Translations under genes and position numbers: made by a program
Notes under the pieces: generated by a model
The model's database searches: none
Seen by the model: the letters and a program-made list of their open reading frames with translations, nothing else
What the model was told of the DNA's origin: nothing
Assembly: GCF_009938165.1 (NCBI RefSeq)
Contig: NZ_AP019650.1
Span: forward strand, 1,277,332 to 1,341,331
Length of the DNA stretch: 64,000 nt
Source of the DNA: Vibrio taketomensis
GTDB taxonomy: Bacteria > Pseudomonadota > Gammaproteobacteria > Enterobacterales > Vibrionaceae
Direction: 5' to 3'
Shown here: in pieces, positions 52,576 to 61,803 of the stretch
How the letters are laid out: every line of letters begins with the position of its first letter
Position numbering within the stretch: position 1 is the first letter of the stretch

Positions 52576-55500
52576 GTGCCAATTCGACTCATTAAACTGA
52601 TAAAAAGCAATATTCTCATTCTCTTCGCCATTGGGTTTGTATTTTTTACACTCCCCACGATGGCTCAACCACTGCCCGATGTCGCAACAATACAAGCTAA
52701 CATTGACCAGCTGAATAGCGAATCCCCAAAAAACGAAACGTTGATCAACCAGTACACAAACTTGTTAACGCAAGTACAGCAGTTCGATCCTCTAGAAAAG
52801 CAACGTGACGATTACCGCAAGATCATTACTCAATTTCCAACTTTGCGTGAACGATTAGAAAATCAGATTAATGGCGTAGCGCAATTGGATCTCTTCAAAA
52901 CTCAAGACTTACGGGGTTATAACGATCTTTCTCAAGCGATAGCTTCGTTACAAGCCGCGCTTAGTGAATGGCGTACCAATGCCCAAGCGAATAACGATCA
53001 GGCGGGCAAACTTAGTCAAGAACGCACCTCTTTGCCAACTCAACAAGCACAATTAGATAAACAAATCGAGCAAGCGCTGCTGGTTAAAGCTGATCAAGGT
53101 GACCAAATCGACACGTGGTTAGAGAGCGCCAAGCTCAAGCTGCTTAAATTGCAAAAAGAAATGGTGTCCGCACAACTGCAAAGTTTGGATGAGCGCACTG
53201 AGTTGCTTAAGCTCGAACAGCAGCTCTTGGATCAAAAAATCCAAACCGCCACTCCTCTACTGGCGGATCTTCAAAAGCGGCTCACTCAAGTAGAACAACA
53301 ATCCGTTCGCGCCTTGATCGCCGAAGCGCTCGATCTTAGCCAACGATCTTCCGTTGATACGCCTAAACAACAAGCGCAAGTCGAACAGTTGCGTCAATAT
53401 GCCACTGAACTGGAACAAGTGCTGGATCAAATCGATCAAACACGTGAAGAAACACAAACAACTGACGCTAAGCGCCGCAGTCTCATCGAAGAGCAGCAAC
53501 TGATAAAACAGAACCTAACCTGGTTACGTGATAGCACCGCCTTTGGTGAATCCATTCGCGCTCAGTTGCAACGGCTACCAAACACTAGCGATAAAAGTAC
53601 GGTGCCGGATACCATTGCCAAAACACATATTCGCAAATACGAGATTAACCAACTTCTAGCAAAAGCCACAGGAAACAATACAGGGACAACAAAGAATAAA
53701 GAAACTGAGCAAATTCAAACCATTAGCCAGCAACTTTTGACCCAATTATCACAAGATTACGAGAAACTGCTTGTTGCGCTGGGCAAACTACAACTGGCAT
53801 TGAGTCAATACGATATTCAAGTTCAAGACGCGCGATCTTTTTTAAAAGAGCAGCAATTATGGACACGCAGTAATGTGCCACTCTGGCAACATCTCACTGA
53901 CTTTAGCTATAAGGTCTGGTTTGGCTCTGATGCTCCAGTCAAAGAAACGCTGGAACGCCTTTCGCACCACAAGGCCAAAATAGCCCTACCAGCGGTGATC
54001 ATATATTCTCTATTATTCTATTGGTTGTATCATAAACTCACCGCACATTCACGCCTATTACGCGATCGATTCAAGAAGGTATTTGGGCATCCAATCAAAG
54101 ATCGTTTCAAAAACAGTATCATTCTTCTGATATCGACGTTTGTTCGCGCTGTGATCTTTCCGCTCTGGTACGTCATCACCGCCCTATTGTTGTTCTGGCT
54201 ACTGCCTTCTGATAATCATATCGAATATCGCACGTTGATCATCGCCAGTTGCGTTGCTCTGTTTGTGGTTGAATTTGGTCATACGATCAGCAGCGATTGC
54301 GGTCTACTTGAGTTGCATCTCAACTGGCCCAAGCATTTGTGCCAATACTTACATCAGAAAAGTAAGCAGATTCGTTGGCCGCTCTGTCTATTTTTGTTCT
54401 CCATTTTTACCATTGAGTTAATCGCACAAAATAGCGAAGCAGAATCTTCGAGAATTTGCTTTCTACTCTTTATCATAGGCCTCAGTTACGCCTACAAGGC
54501 GCTTCTAAGGCCAGAACGTATACCATCGACCCTTCCTAGTACCATTGGGCAAGGATTCGGCCTGGTGCTTCTCAAGGGGCTTATTTTTGGCTCGATGTTA
54601 GCGATATTCATCATGGCTATCTTAGGGCTCTATATTGCTTCATGGATCCTACTTATTTACCAACAACTCACCATCCTCGTCGTTCTCGGGATTCTATTCG
54701 TATACCAACTCGCTGAGCGCTGGCTCAAGCTTGAACATCGCCAACTCAGTTATCAACGCTTGCTTGCACGCAGAGAGGAATTGATAGCCCAACAAAACAA
54801 ATTAGCGGAAGAGCCGCCCGAAATTGCGGAACTGCGCGAAGATTTCCCTGATGTGGAAGACCAAGGCATTGCCTCAGAACAAATCAGTGAACAGTCACTC
54901 ACATTACTCAAAGGACTTTCATTGATTGGGCTGGTGGTCGCGATTCTTACGTTATGGTCAAGCGCACTAGAGATGACAACCTGGCTCAACAAAGTTGTGG
55001 TGTGGCAAGTGAGTGAAACCATTAGTGGTGCAAACACGTTAGTCGACGTTACCTTGCAATCACTGATTTACGCATTGATTACTTTGCTGGTCACTATTGT
55101 TGGTGTTCGCAACTTACCAGGCATTTTAGAATTGTTGGTACTGCGTCGCTTAGAACTCTCTCCAGGAACGGGTTACGCTGTCACAACTTTGTTGCGATAT
55201 TTGATATTAATGACCGGTTTACTCAGCGCTTTCTCTATTCTTGGGTTTCAATGGTCTCGCTTACAATGGTTAGTTGCAGCGTTCGGGGTCGGACTCGGAT
55301 TCGGCTTACAAGAGATTTTCGCCAATTTTATTTCTGGGCTGATTTTGCTTTTTGAACGCCCAATACGTATTGGTGATATCGTCACGATTGATGATTTATC
55401 TGGAACAGTGAGCAAAATCGAAACGCGCGCAACCACCATCATCGATTGGGACAACAAAGAGATTGTGGTGCCGAATAAAACCTTTATCACGCAAAAGTTG

Positions 55501-55845
55501 ATTAACTGGTCTCTGAGCGATTCGATAACCCGTATCGTGATTCCGATCGGTGTCGCCTATGGTTCAGATGTCGAGAAAACCGAAGATCTACTTTATGAGG
55601 CCGCACAAGCCCACCCACTAGTGTTAAATGAGCCGCCACCTTCAGTTTATTTTCTCGCCTTTGGTGCCAGCAGTTTAGACTTTGAATTACGCATTCACAT
55701 TAATTCGATAGACCACCGCCTTTCAACCATTCATCTGATCAACAAAAAAATCGATGAATTGTTTAAGCAAAATGGTATCGAAATAGCCTTTCCACAAATG
55801 GATGTTCATGTTCGAGATTGGCCAAATGGAACCGCACCGGATTAA
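52576..55845 (+). CDS. Large MscS-family mechanosensitive channel (MscK/MscM-like)
   Basis: The 1089-residue protein starts at a GTG with TGGGA upstream. It has a signal peptide (to about MAQPLP), a large periplasmic coiled-coil region to about residue 460, then about ten membrane helices. The MscS domain at the C-terminus shows FGVGLGFGLQEIFANFISGLILLFERP (split in two helices) and IRIGDIVTI. It should release solutes during osmotic downshock. Length and layout are those of MscK/MscM. Confidence 0.9.
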   Translation: MPIRLIKLIKSNILILFAIGFVFFTLPTMAQPLPDVATIQANIDQLNSESPKNETLINQYTNLLTQVQQFDPLEKQRDDYRKIITQFPTLRERLENQINGVAQLDLFKTQDLRGYNDLSQAIASLQAALSEWRTNAQANNDQAGKLSQERTSLPTQQAQLDKQIEQALLVKADQGDQIDTWLESAKLKLLKLQKEMVSAQLQSLDERTELLKLEQQLLDQKIQTATPLLADLQKRLTQVEQQSVRALIAEALDLSQRSSVDTPKQQAQVEQLRQYATELEQVLDQIDQTREETQTTDAKRRSLIEEQQLIKQNLTWLRDSTAFGESIRAQLQRLPNTSDKSTVPDTIAKTHIRKYEINQLLAKATGNNTGTTKNKETEQIQTISQQLLTQLSQDYEKLLVALGKLQLALSQYDIQVQDARSFLKEQQLWTRSNVPLWQHLTDFSYKVWFGSDAPVKETLERLSHHKAKIALPAVIIYSLLFYWLYHKLTAHSRLLRDRFKKVFGHPIKDRFKNSIILLISTFVRAVIFPLWYVITALLLFWLLPSDNHIEYRTLIIASCVALFVVEFGHTISSDCGLLELHLNWPKHLCQYLHQKSKQIRWPLCLFLFSIFTIELIAQNSEAESSRICFLLFIIGLSYAYKALLRPERIPSTLPSTIGQGFGLVLLKGLIFGSMLAIFIMAILGLYIASWILLIYQQLTILVVLGILFVYQLAERWLKLEHRQLSYQRLLARREELIAQQNKLAEEPPEIAELREDFPDVEDQGIASEQISEQSLTLLKGLSLIGLVVAILTLWSSALEMTTWLNKVVVWQVSETISGANTLVDVTLQSLIYALITLLVTIVGVRNLPGILELLVLRRLELSPGTGYAVTTLLRYLILMTGLLSAFSILGFQWSRLQWLVAAFGVGLGFGLQEIFANFISGLILLFERPIRIGDIVTIDDLSGTVSKIETRATTIIDWDNKEIVVPNKTFITQKLINWSLSDSITRIVIPIGVAYGSDVEKTEDLLYEAAQAHPLVLNEPPPSVYFLAFGASSLDFELRIHINSIDHRLSTIHLINKKIDELFKQNGIEIAFPQMDVHVRDWPNGTAPD

Positions 55846-55862
55846 TGCGGTTCCTAATTTTT
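55828..55862 (+). terminator. Terminator of the mechanosensitive channel gene
   Basis: GGAACCGCA and TGCGGTTCC form a 9-bp stem with a 9-base loop that overlaps the stop codon; TAATTTTT follows. Confidence 0.85.
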
Positions 55863-55883
55863 GCGGACTATTGATCGGGAAAT

Positions 55884-56933
55884 TTATTGCGGAATCTCTA
55901 ATACGATTTTACCCACATGGCTTTTTTGCTCAAAAGCATGCTGGGCTTGATTGATCTGCTGTAATGGAAAAACTTCTGCAACCAAAGGTTTGATAGCACC
56001 TTGTTCGATACGTTTTACTAAATTTGCAAACACTTGTGGCTCTAACACAGTGCAGCCAAACAAGCTCAAATCTTTCAGATACAACGTACGTACATCAAGT
56101 TCAACCATCGCACCGCCAATCGCTCCTGAGACTGCATAGCGCCCTTTAGGCTTAAGTACTTCTAACAATATTGGCCATTGAGGGCCAGCAACCAAATCAA
56201 TCACAACATCGACGCTGTTTTTGCCAAGCTGATGACCTAAATCTGCACTGCGCTCGACCACTTCATCCGCGCCAATTGATCTCAGTAATTCCATTTTTGA
56301 TTCACTGGTTTGAGCAATCACTTTTGCGCCACGCGCTTTTGCTAATTGTACTGCAGCGGAGCCAACGCCCCCAGATGCACCAGTCACCAACACCGTGTCT
56401 TTGTCCGTCACATTGGCACGAGTCAGCATATTTTCAGCGGTTGAATATGAACAAGGAAAAGTCGCCAACTCAGTTGCTGTCAACGACGTTTGAATAGGAT
56501 ACGCATGTTGCTCTGAGACTAACGTAAATTGGGCAAAACCACCGTTACATTCAGAGCCGAAATACCATGGATTTTCAAGCGGCTCACCATTGACGAACTG
56601 CAAGCTCGGTTCAATCAATACACGCTCACCAATGCGCTTTGGATTCACTTGCTCGCCGACAGCGACAATAATGCCACACACATCTGCGCCTTGAATTAGT
56701 GGCAACTCCAGCGCCTTGCCTGACCAACTCGCGTCTTCACTGTCATTGTTACCTTTTGAATACCAGGCTGTGCGAGTGTTGATATCCGTGTTGTTCACAC
56801 CGGCTGCCAATACTTGAACAAGTACTTCATAGGATTTAGGTGTTGGGACGACGATATCTTCTCTGTAACGCAACATATCCGGGCCACCATGGCCAATGAG
56901 TTCTACCCCTTTCATGATCTTAGGAATATTCAT
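55884..56933 (-). CDS. Zinc-independent MDR oxidoreductase (quinone reductase-like)
   Basis: The 349-residue medium-chain dehydrogenase has GADVCGIIVAVG in the N-terminal domain and VLVTGASGGVGSAAVQLAKARGAKV for NADPH binding near residue 185. The zinc-binding Cys/His set of alcohol dehydrogenases is missing, which points to the quinone oxidoreductase group. Substrate unknown. Confidence 0.85.
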   Translation of the reverse strand: MNIPKIMKGVELIGHGGPDMLRYREDIVVPTPKSYEVLVQVLAAGVNNTDINTRTAWYSKGNNDSEDASWSGKALELPLIQGADVCGIIVAVGEQVNPKRIGERVLIEPSLQFVNGEPLENPWYFGSECNGGFAQFTLVSEQHAYPIQTSLTATELATFPCSYSTAENMLTRANVTDKDTVLVTGASGGVGSAAVQLAKARGAKVIAQTSESKMELLRSIGADEVVERSADLGHQLGKNSVDVVIDLVAGPQWPILLEVLKPKGRYAVSGAIGGAMVELDVRTLYLKDLSLFGCTVLEPQVFANLVKRIEQGAIKPLVAEVFPLQQINQAQHAFEQKSHVGKIVLEIPQ

Positions 56934-57147
56934 GATTCACTCTCCTTAATTTGTGCCCCTCATACCTTCGCATTATGCCGTGTCAGCATCAATCTTTTTT
57001 ACAAACGAATGTAGGGAACTAGAAAGCCACGACCACACGTTTTTTCTGCAAACTCAGACCACCGATAGAGCTTGAGCTCAGGATTTGAAATGCCATGCGA
57101 ATATGCACACCCAGCGCTGTTTATTTAATATCGTATTGAACCTTAAC

Positions 57148-57162
57148 TTTACAGTGTAAATT
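57148..57162. other. parS2 site 1
   Basis: TTTACAGTGTAAA flanked by C and T matches the chromosome 2 centromere consensus. It lies in the 315-base gap between the oxidoreductase and the partner-switching genes. ParB at 61804-62775 should bind it. Confidence 0.8.
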
Positions 57163-57248
57163 CAAAATAAGGGCGCACAAGATAACCAAGCAAGTAGCGA
57201 ACCCTTACGCTTCATTGCTTGGTTTAACGAAATGCTTGGCTAAAAGAA

Positions 57249-57764
57249 TTAATTTGAGGTTGGAAAACGATGAGCGTCATCAAAGCGATAAACAGCAGTA
57301 ACCTGTTTACCTTGTTTGGAATACTCTAATGATTCACAGAGTTCAGTGGCGAGAACAATACCTCTGCCATACGTAGTGGCGTCGGATTTGGTCTTTGGAT
57401 AATTTCGATAATCAAAACCAACCCCGTTATGCTCGACAATCATCGTTAGGCTATGGTCGCTAGGTTGATAATTTATCTTTAGTGTAATCCACGCATCTGT
57501 ATTCAACTCAACTAAGAGTTCTTCACGACGCTTGTAGTACAAAAAGAATCCCTCAGGTTGCTCTTTGATCTTGCTATCCATTTCTAACAAACCATGATCA
57601 ATCGCGTTCGTCAGCAATTCAGATAATACCGAACAAATGAGATCGAGGTGAGGTCCGCCTAATACAATACCGGAAAGATAAGCCCGCACGTTATTCATTA
57701 ACGGCGTAGACTTGATGACATTGGAATCGAAGCTAAGACAAGATTCGACAGGTATAGCTGTCAA
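57249..57764 (-). CDS. Anti-sigma-factor-like ATP-binding kinase (HATPase_c)
   Basis: The protein of about 172 residues has the RsbW/SpoIIAB-type ATPase fold: LSELLTNAIDHGLLE (N box), IVEHNGVGFDYR (G1) and TYGRGIVLATELCE (G2). The TTG start at 57764 overlaps the stop of the previous gene and has GGGGAG upstream. It should phosphorylate the STAS protein encoded at the start of the operon and bind it or another target. No sigma factor is near. Confidence 0.83.
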   Translation of the reverse strand: MTAIPVESCLSFDSNVIKSTPLMNNVRAYLSGIVLGGPHLDLICSVLSELLTNAIDHGLLEMDSKIKEQPEGFFLYYKRREELLVELNTDAWITLKINYQPSDHSLTMIVEHNGVGFDYRNYPKTKSDATTYGRGIVLATELCESLEYSKQGKQVTAVYRFDDAHRFPTSN

Positions 57765-58945
57765 TTTTTGCTCCCCACCAAGATCACACAACCCTTTCTT
57801 ACTTGAGATTGGAATTCCATCGAGATTATCGACAAATCGTCATCAACGTTCTTATTGGCAAATTCCCGCACCGATTGATACAAACCAGGAATGGAAAATC
57901 GTCCAGATTGCAGAGCTTGCTCCAAACGCTCTGGACCGAAATGCTCGCCTTGTTGATTCGCCGCTTCTATCACACCATCGGTATAGGCAATTAGCCTTTG
58001 CTGCGGGGCAAGTTTTAAATGGACTAGATTCGATTCAAACTGTTTGCTCGAAAGCACGCCCAATGGCATATGTCTCGATTCCAGTTTTCTTGCGATACTT
58101 CCATCTGGATTGAGAATATACGCATCGGGCAATCCGCCCCCCCACCACGACACTTCAAACCCGCTTGCTCGAATCTCAAAGATACTTGCTGCGAGCATCA
58201 TGCCGGTTGGTAAAAATCGATGCAGTACCTCATTCATCTCGCTTGCTATCTCACCGAGCGATAATCCTTTTGAAGCCATCGAAAAGAATGCTCGCGTCGC
58301 TGGTATCGCAGATATTGCCGCTGGCAAACCGTGACCCGTTGCGTCTGCTATAAGCACATAGACGCCGCCGTGAGGCCGATTCGCTACAACAATCAAATCC
58401 CCATTAAATATGGTTGAGGGCGTAGATATGTAATCAATGCCAAAAACATGGCTCACTTGATCACTCATCTCCTGTTTTAAATTGGAGAATATCGATTCGG
58501 CAATCGCGTAGTCATAACGGACTTGTTCATGAAACAGGCTCAGCTCATCACGCTGTGCCATAACTTCGTTATGCATAGTGACAATTCGGTAGTGTGCTTG
58601 AACCTTCGCGAGTAATACGCTGCTCTCTACTGGCTTTAATACAAAGTCATCCCCTAGAGCTAGGCAACGTTCAAATGAATCAAAGTCATCAAGTACGGTT
58701 AAAAAGATAATCGCTATATGTTGGTCCGGGAATGATGTCCGTATTTGCTGCGCCGTGGTAAATCCATTTTGCTCAGGCATCATTACGTCTAGAAGAACTA
58801 AATCCGGTAAGCTTTCCATTTCACGCATTGCATCGACAATACCGACCCCAGTGGCAAATGTATCGATGCGCGAACTGACGTGGTTGAGCATGATACGACA
58901 AAGCTCGCGATTAGTGGCTTGATCGTCGACTATCATTATTCGCAT
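57761..58945 (-). CDS. Response regulator with PP2C (SpoIIE-type) phosphatase
   Basis: The 394-residue protein has an N-terminal receiver domain (VDDQATNREL, LLDVMMPEQNG with phospho-Asp, LKPVESS) and a C-terminal SpoIIE phosphatase (FNGDLIVVAN, ADATGHGLPAA, LIAYTDGVIEAANQQGE, DDDLSII) with the metal-binding Asp residues. It probably dephosphorylates the STAS protein when the receiver is activated. The operon order STAS, phosphatase, kinase is that of partner-switching modules. Confidence 0.92.
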   Translation of the reverse strand: MRIMIVDDQATNRELCRIMLNHVSSRIDTFATGVGIVDAMREMESLPDLVLLDVMMPEQNGFTTAQQIRTSFPDQHIAIIFLTVLDDFDSFERCLALGDDFVLKPVESSVLLAKVQAHYRIVTMHNEVMAQRDELSLFHEQVRYDYAIAESIFSNLKQEMSDQVSHVFGIDYISTPSTIFNGDLIVVANRPHGGVYVLIADATGHGLPAAISAIPATRAFFSMASKGLSLGEIASEMNEVLHRFLPTGMMLAASIFEIRASGFEVSWWGGGLPDAYILNPDGSIARKLESRHMPLGVLSSKQFESNLVHLKLAPQQRLIAYTDGVIEAANQQGEHFGPERLEQALQSGRFSIPGLYQSVREFANKNVDDDLSIISMEFQSQVRKGCVILVGSKN

Positions 58946-58954
58946 TGGAACACC

Positions 58955-59254
58955 TTACTCAATAGTAAATTTTCTATCGAAACGGGAAATGGTGAGTACC
59001 TTCCGTACTTGGGGTAAAGTGTTGGTAAGTCGAATCGCACCATCTTGATGATCAAGGTAGTTTTGCATGTTTATCAAAATCCCTAATCCAGCACTATCAA
59101 TATAATCGACTTTGCGTAAATCAATCGTAAAACTGTAATCTCTCTTGTCCGAGTAGCAACGTTTAAAGTCGTGGATAAGATTGAATCCGAAAGCGCCATT
59201 GACAAATATCGTCACTTGCTTTGAAACTGTGTCGACTTCACTTTTTACAAGCAT
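58955..59254 (-). CDS. STAS-domain anti-anti-sigma-factor-like protein
   Basis: The protein of about 99 residues starts at 59254 behind GGGGGATGG. It has the STAS fold with the phosphorylation-site motif DYIDSAGLGILINM; the first Ser there is the predicted target. It is the first gene of the module and should be switched by the kinase and phosphatase downstream. Its output is unknown. Confidence 0.9.
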   Translation of the reverse strand: MLVKSEVDTVSKQVTIFVNGAFGFNLIHDFKRCYSDKRDYSFTIDLRKVDYIDSAGLGILINMQNYLDHQDGAIRLTNTLPQVRKVLTISRFDRKFTIE

Positions 59255-59482
59255 CCGCCATCCCCCGCTAATAATAAAAGCCACCATTCTAAGCGGCTTA
59301 TTAATTCGGTTTACACTAACTAAAGTTGCTTACAAGCTATTTAGAAACAATCATCGATATTCGACTGAAGTTGCCATGCTACGGATGAGAGGCAAATAAG
59401 TGAAAACCTAACCAACATCTATTTTGTTCTTGTTTTGAGTTTAGGAAGAAATACCTATTAAGCAAATGTTCAATAGCGGATG

Positions 59483-59503
59483 GTAGATGGTAGATGGTAG
59501 ATA
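59483..59503. repeat. Three tandem copies of GGTAGAT
   Basis: A 7-bp unit occurs three times in a row, in the 377-base gap that also holds the parS2 sites. Its role is unknown and it may be prone to length change. Confidence 0.7.
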
Positions 59504-59545
59504 AATTTTTCTGCACGCAAAATGCAGGGTCTAGTTATTTGTTAG

Positions 59546-59560
59546 GTTTACAGTGTAAAT
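59546..59560. other. parS2 site 2
   Basis: TTTACAGTGTAAA flanked by G and T. It is one of three sites within 90 bases, just after tmcA. Confidence 0.85.
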
Positions 59561-59574
59561 CGATACATTGATAG

Positions 59575-59589
59575 ATTTACACTGTAAAT
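59575..59589. other. parS2 site 3
   Basis: TTTACACTGTAAA flanked by A and T, 29 bases from site 2. Confidence 0.85.
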
Positions 59590-59617
59590 GAACTTCGGCT
59601 AAATACTCATACTATGG

Positions 59618-59632
59618 TTTTACACTGTAAAT
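59618..59632. other. parS2 site 4
   Basis: TTTACACTGTAAA flanked by T on both sides, 43 bases from site 3. It touches the last base of the tmcA stop codon. Confidence 0.85.
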
Positions 59633-61638
59633 CATGCTTTGCACGCTGAAGGCAGAGATTCAAGTTGCTGACGAAGTTGCGCCTCGACTTGTTTACGTCC
59701 CGGCAAAGAAAGTTCTTCAGCGCACTGTTGCCAATCCCAAAGTTGCAATACTCGGCGAATCAATAGCGTTTTGTTTTTATCAATATGGCTGGTTAACACG
59801 GCGGCTTCAATCAGCGGAGCAATATTCTCGAAACTGCTTCCCCCGTTAGCGTACGCATTTAGACGGGTCCGTTGTAAACAACTAAGGGATGCTTTAACTT
59901 TTGGCAACGCAGCAAGCAAGTCAACAATCAAATTTGCGTCGAGCTCAACAAAACACTCTTTAAGTTGATAGGTAAAATCTTGTGCCATAGAAATGACGGC
60001 TTCTTCTATCCAAGCCTGCTCCCCTTTCACCATGATTAACGAATGGGTGCCACTCGACTGATCACGAGAAGTACCGAGGCGGAGGGGACGGAAACCATTT
60101 GCCAACCAAAAGTGAAGTAATTCGCCTGTTACGCCAAAACTTGTCGACAGATAATCGTAACGACTAAGCACAGACAACTCACTCAAGATTCGACTACCAA
60201 TCCCTTGATTTTGTAATTGTGGGTGCACAGCAATACGCATGACACGTAAACTGGATGCCATTCCTGGTTGAGAGTCAGCTAAAATAGAACAAAGCGACGA
60301 CGCAACTAAGTGTCCTTTAGGTCGACGTCTTCCCAGCATAATATCTTCACTTAATGACTGTTCGAAACCACCCTCTTCTACTGCCACAATACAAGCAATA
60401 CACTGTTCTTCGAAAAATGACGCAAATAGCTTCACACTTGAATCACTGAGCAGCAGCATCAAATCGTTAGGCGTTGTTTGATAATGAGCATTCACGAGTA
60501 ACGCAAAACACTGCGCCAACAATTGAGGCTGAGTAAACAAGCTTTCTTTGTCGATTTCCGCTAAAGGAGCAAACGCGGTTGGAAGAACCTCAAACGGTTG
60601 TAATTCATAATCCAACAAAAATGTCTTAAATTGCCACTGCTCCAACGGATCGTTATCTGCCCAACGAATTGGCGATGTGATGTGTTCAAAACGGCTATTA
60701 GGACGATGTTGATTAAGCCACGATTGAAACTTCAAGGTAAATCCACGTCCACATCCTTCATAACCGTGGACCGTCGTAGCAAAAACAGCGCGATGAAAGC
60801 GTTCAACCATATTAATCAGCATGGGTAATGGAATCGCAGCAGCTTCATCGACCAACAACAAATCGCACTCCGGTTTTTGTCGCAACAATTCATCTGGTGC
60901 GACAAACTCAATGCTCGATTGCTGCCAAATGAGCCCAGTTCGGTTTTTCGTAGCTTGTGGTAACAAACGTTTCGCGTGTTCAAATAACGGGGCTATGTTG
61001 TGAATGGTTGGTGCAGTGACCACAATAAGTATGTTACGCGACGCCATTAATTGAGCGGCCGCGATACCGAGAGCACTGGTTTTGCCTCTTCCTCGGTCGG
61101 CAGTTAAAACTAAAGGTCGACGACGATGCCCTGTCACGACTTTATGCACCAATTCGATCGCTTGCGCTTGTTGCGAATAAGGGTCTTCGTGCGCAACTTG
61201 AACATCAAACGATGTCGATGATGGTATCTTTGCATGTTGCTCCAACACCACCAACTCTGTGAGCGCACGTAACAACCATTGTGCACCAAAATCACCCCCC
61301 AGTTTTTCGCTGTGAGTAAAGACCGCAAGGCCACCACCGCATAAAGTACCTAATACCGAAGTTATACTATTCGCATCAAAACCAGCACTCAAATCAATGA
61401 TCAAAAGCTGACATTCATGACCAAGTAACTTCTGTCCTTTTCCCATTGGACAAAATTGAGTAACAAATGGCAGTTCTTCTCCCCCAAGTTGAAAACTTGA
61501 GCCTTCAATGGTACTAGCCGCTAAGGAACAAAACTCGGTTTGCCATTGATTGTCACCTTGCAAACAGACACCAAAACGATGACGGTTGGCCTTGGCTAAC
61601 GACAATAATTGATTTAAATAGTGCTTATAATCTTGCAT
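59632..61638 (-). CDS. tmcA: tRNA(Met) cytidine acetyltransferase
   Basis: The 668-residue protein has the TmcA layout: a DUF1726 N-terminal domain, a helicase-like module with Walker A ADRGRGKTSALG near residue 185 and DLLLVDEAAAIPLP, then a GNAT domain with VHPQLQNQGIGSRILSEL near residue 475, and a tRNA-binding C-terminus. It makes N4-acetylcytidine at the wobble base of elongator tRNA(Met), using acetyl-CoA and ATP. It lies between the parS2 cluster and parB. Confidence 0.95.
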   Translation of the reverse strand: MQDYKHYLNQLLSLAKANRHRFGVCLQGDNQWQTEFCSLAASTIEGSSFQLGGEELPFVTQFCPMGKGQKLLGHECQLLIIDLSAGFDANSITSVLGTLCGGGLAVFTHSEKLGGDFGAQWLLRALTELVVLEQHAKIPSSTSFDVQVAHEDPYSQQAQAIELVHKVVTGHRRRPLVLTADRGRGKTSALGIAAAQLMASRNILIVVTAPTIHNIAPLFEHAKRLLPQATKNRTGLIWQQSSIEFVAPDELLRQKPECDLLLVDEAAAIPLPMLINMVERFHRAVFATTVHGYEGCGRGFTLKFQSWLNQHRPNSRFEHITSPIRWADNDPLEQWQFKTFLLDYELQPFEVLPTAFAPLAEIDKESLFTQPQLLAQCFALLVNAHYQTTPNDLMLLLSDSSVKLFASFFEEQCIACIVAVEEGGFEQSLSEDIMLGRRRPKGHLVASSLCSILADSQPGMASSLRVMRIAVHPQLQNQGIGSRILSELSVLSRYDYLSTSFGVTGELLHFWLANGFRPLRLGTSRDQSSGTHSLIMVKGEQAWIEEAVISMAQDFTYQLKECFVELDANLIVDLLAALPKVKASLSCLQRTRLNAYANGGSSFENIAPLIEAAVLTSHIDKNKTLLIRRVLQLWDWQQCAEELSLPGRKQVEAQLRQQLESLPSACKA

Positions 61639-61767
61639 ACAGTGATAAAACGCTTGGATTGAACTGACTTGATTTAGACTTAGTATACTTGCTTATGAGT
61701 ACTGCGAATAACTCTGATTTCAATGTCACTCGCACTAACTAATTCGATACCAAATTGCGGACATAAA

Positions 61768-61790
61768 AAAAGCCGCATAAAGCGGCTTTT
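61768..61790. terminator. Terminator of parAB
   Basis: AAAAGCCGC and GCGGCTTTT form a 9-bp stem with a 5-base loop; a T run follows on the minus strand. It ends the parA-parB transcript. Confidence 0.9.
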
Positions 61791-61803
61791 AGTAAAATGC
61801 GAT

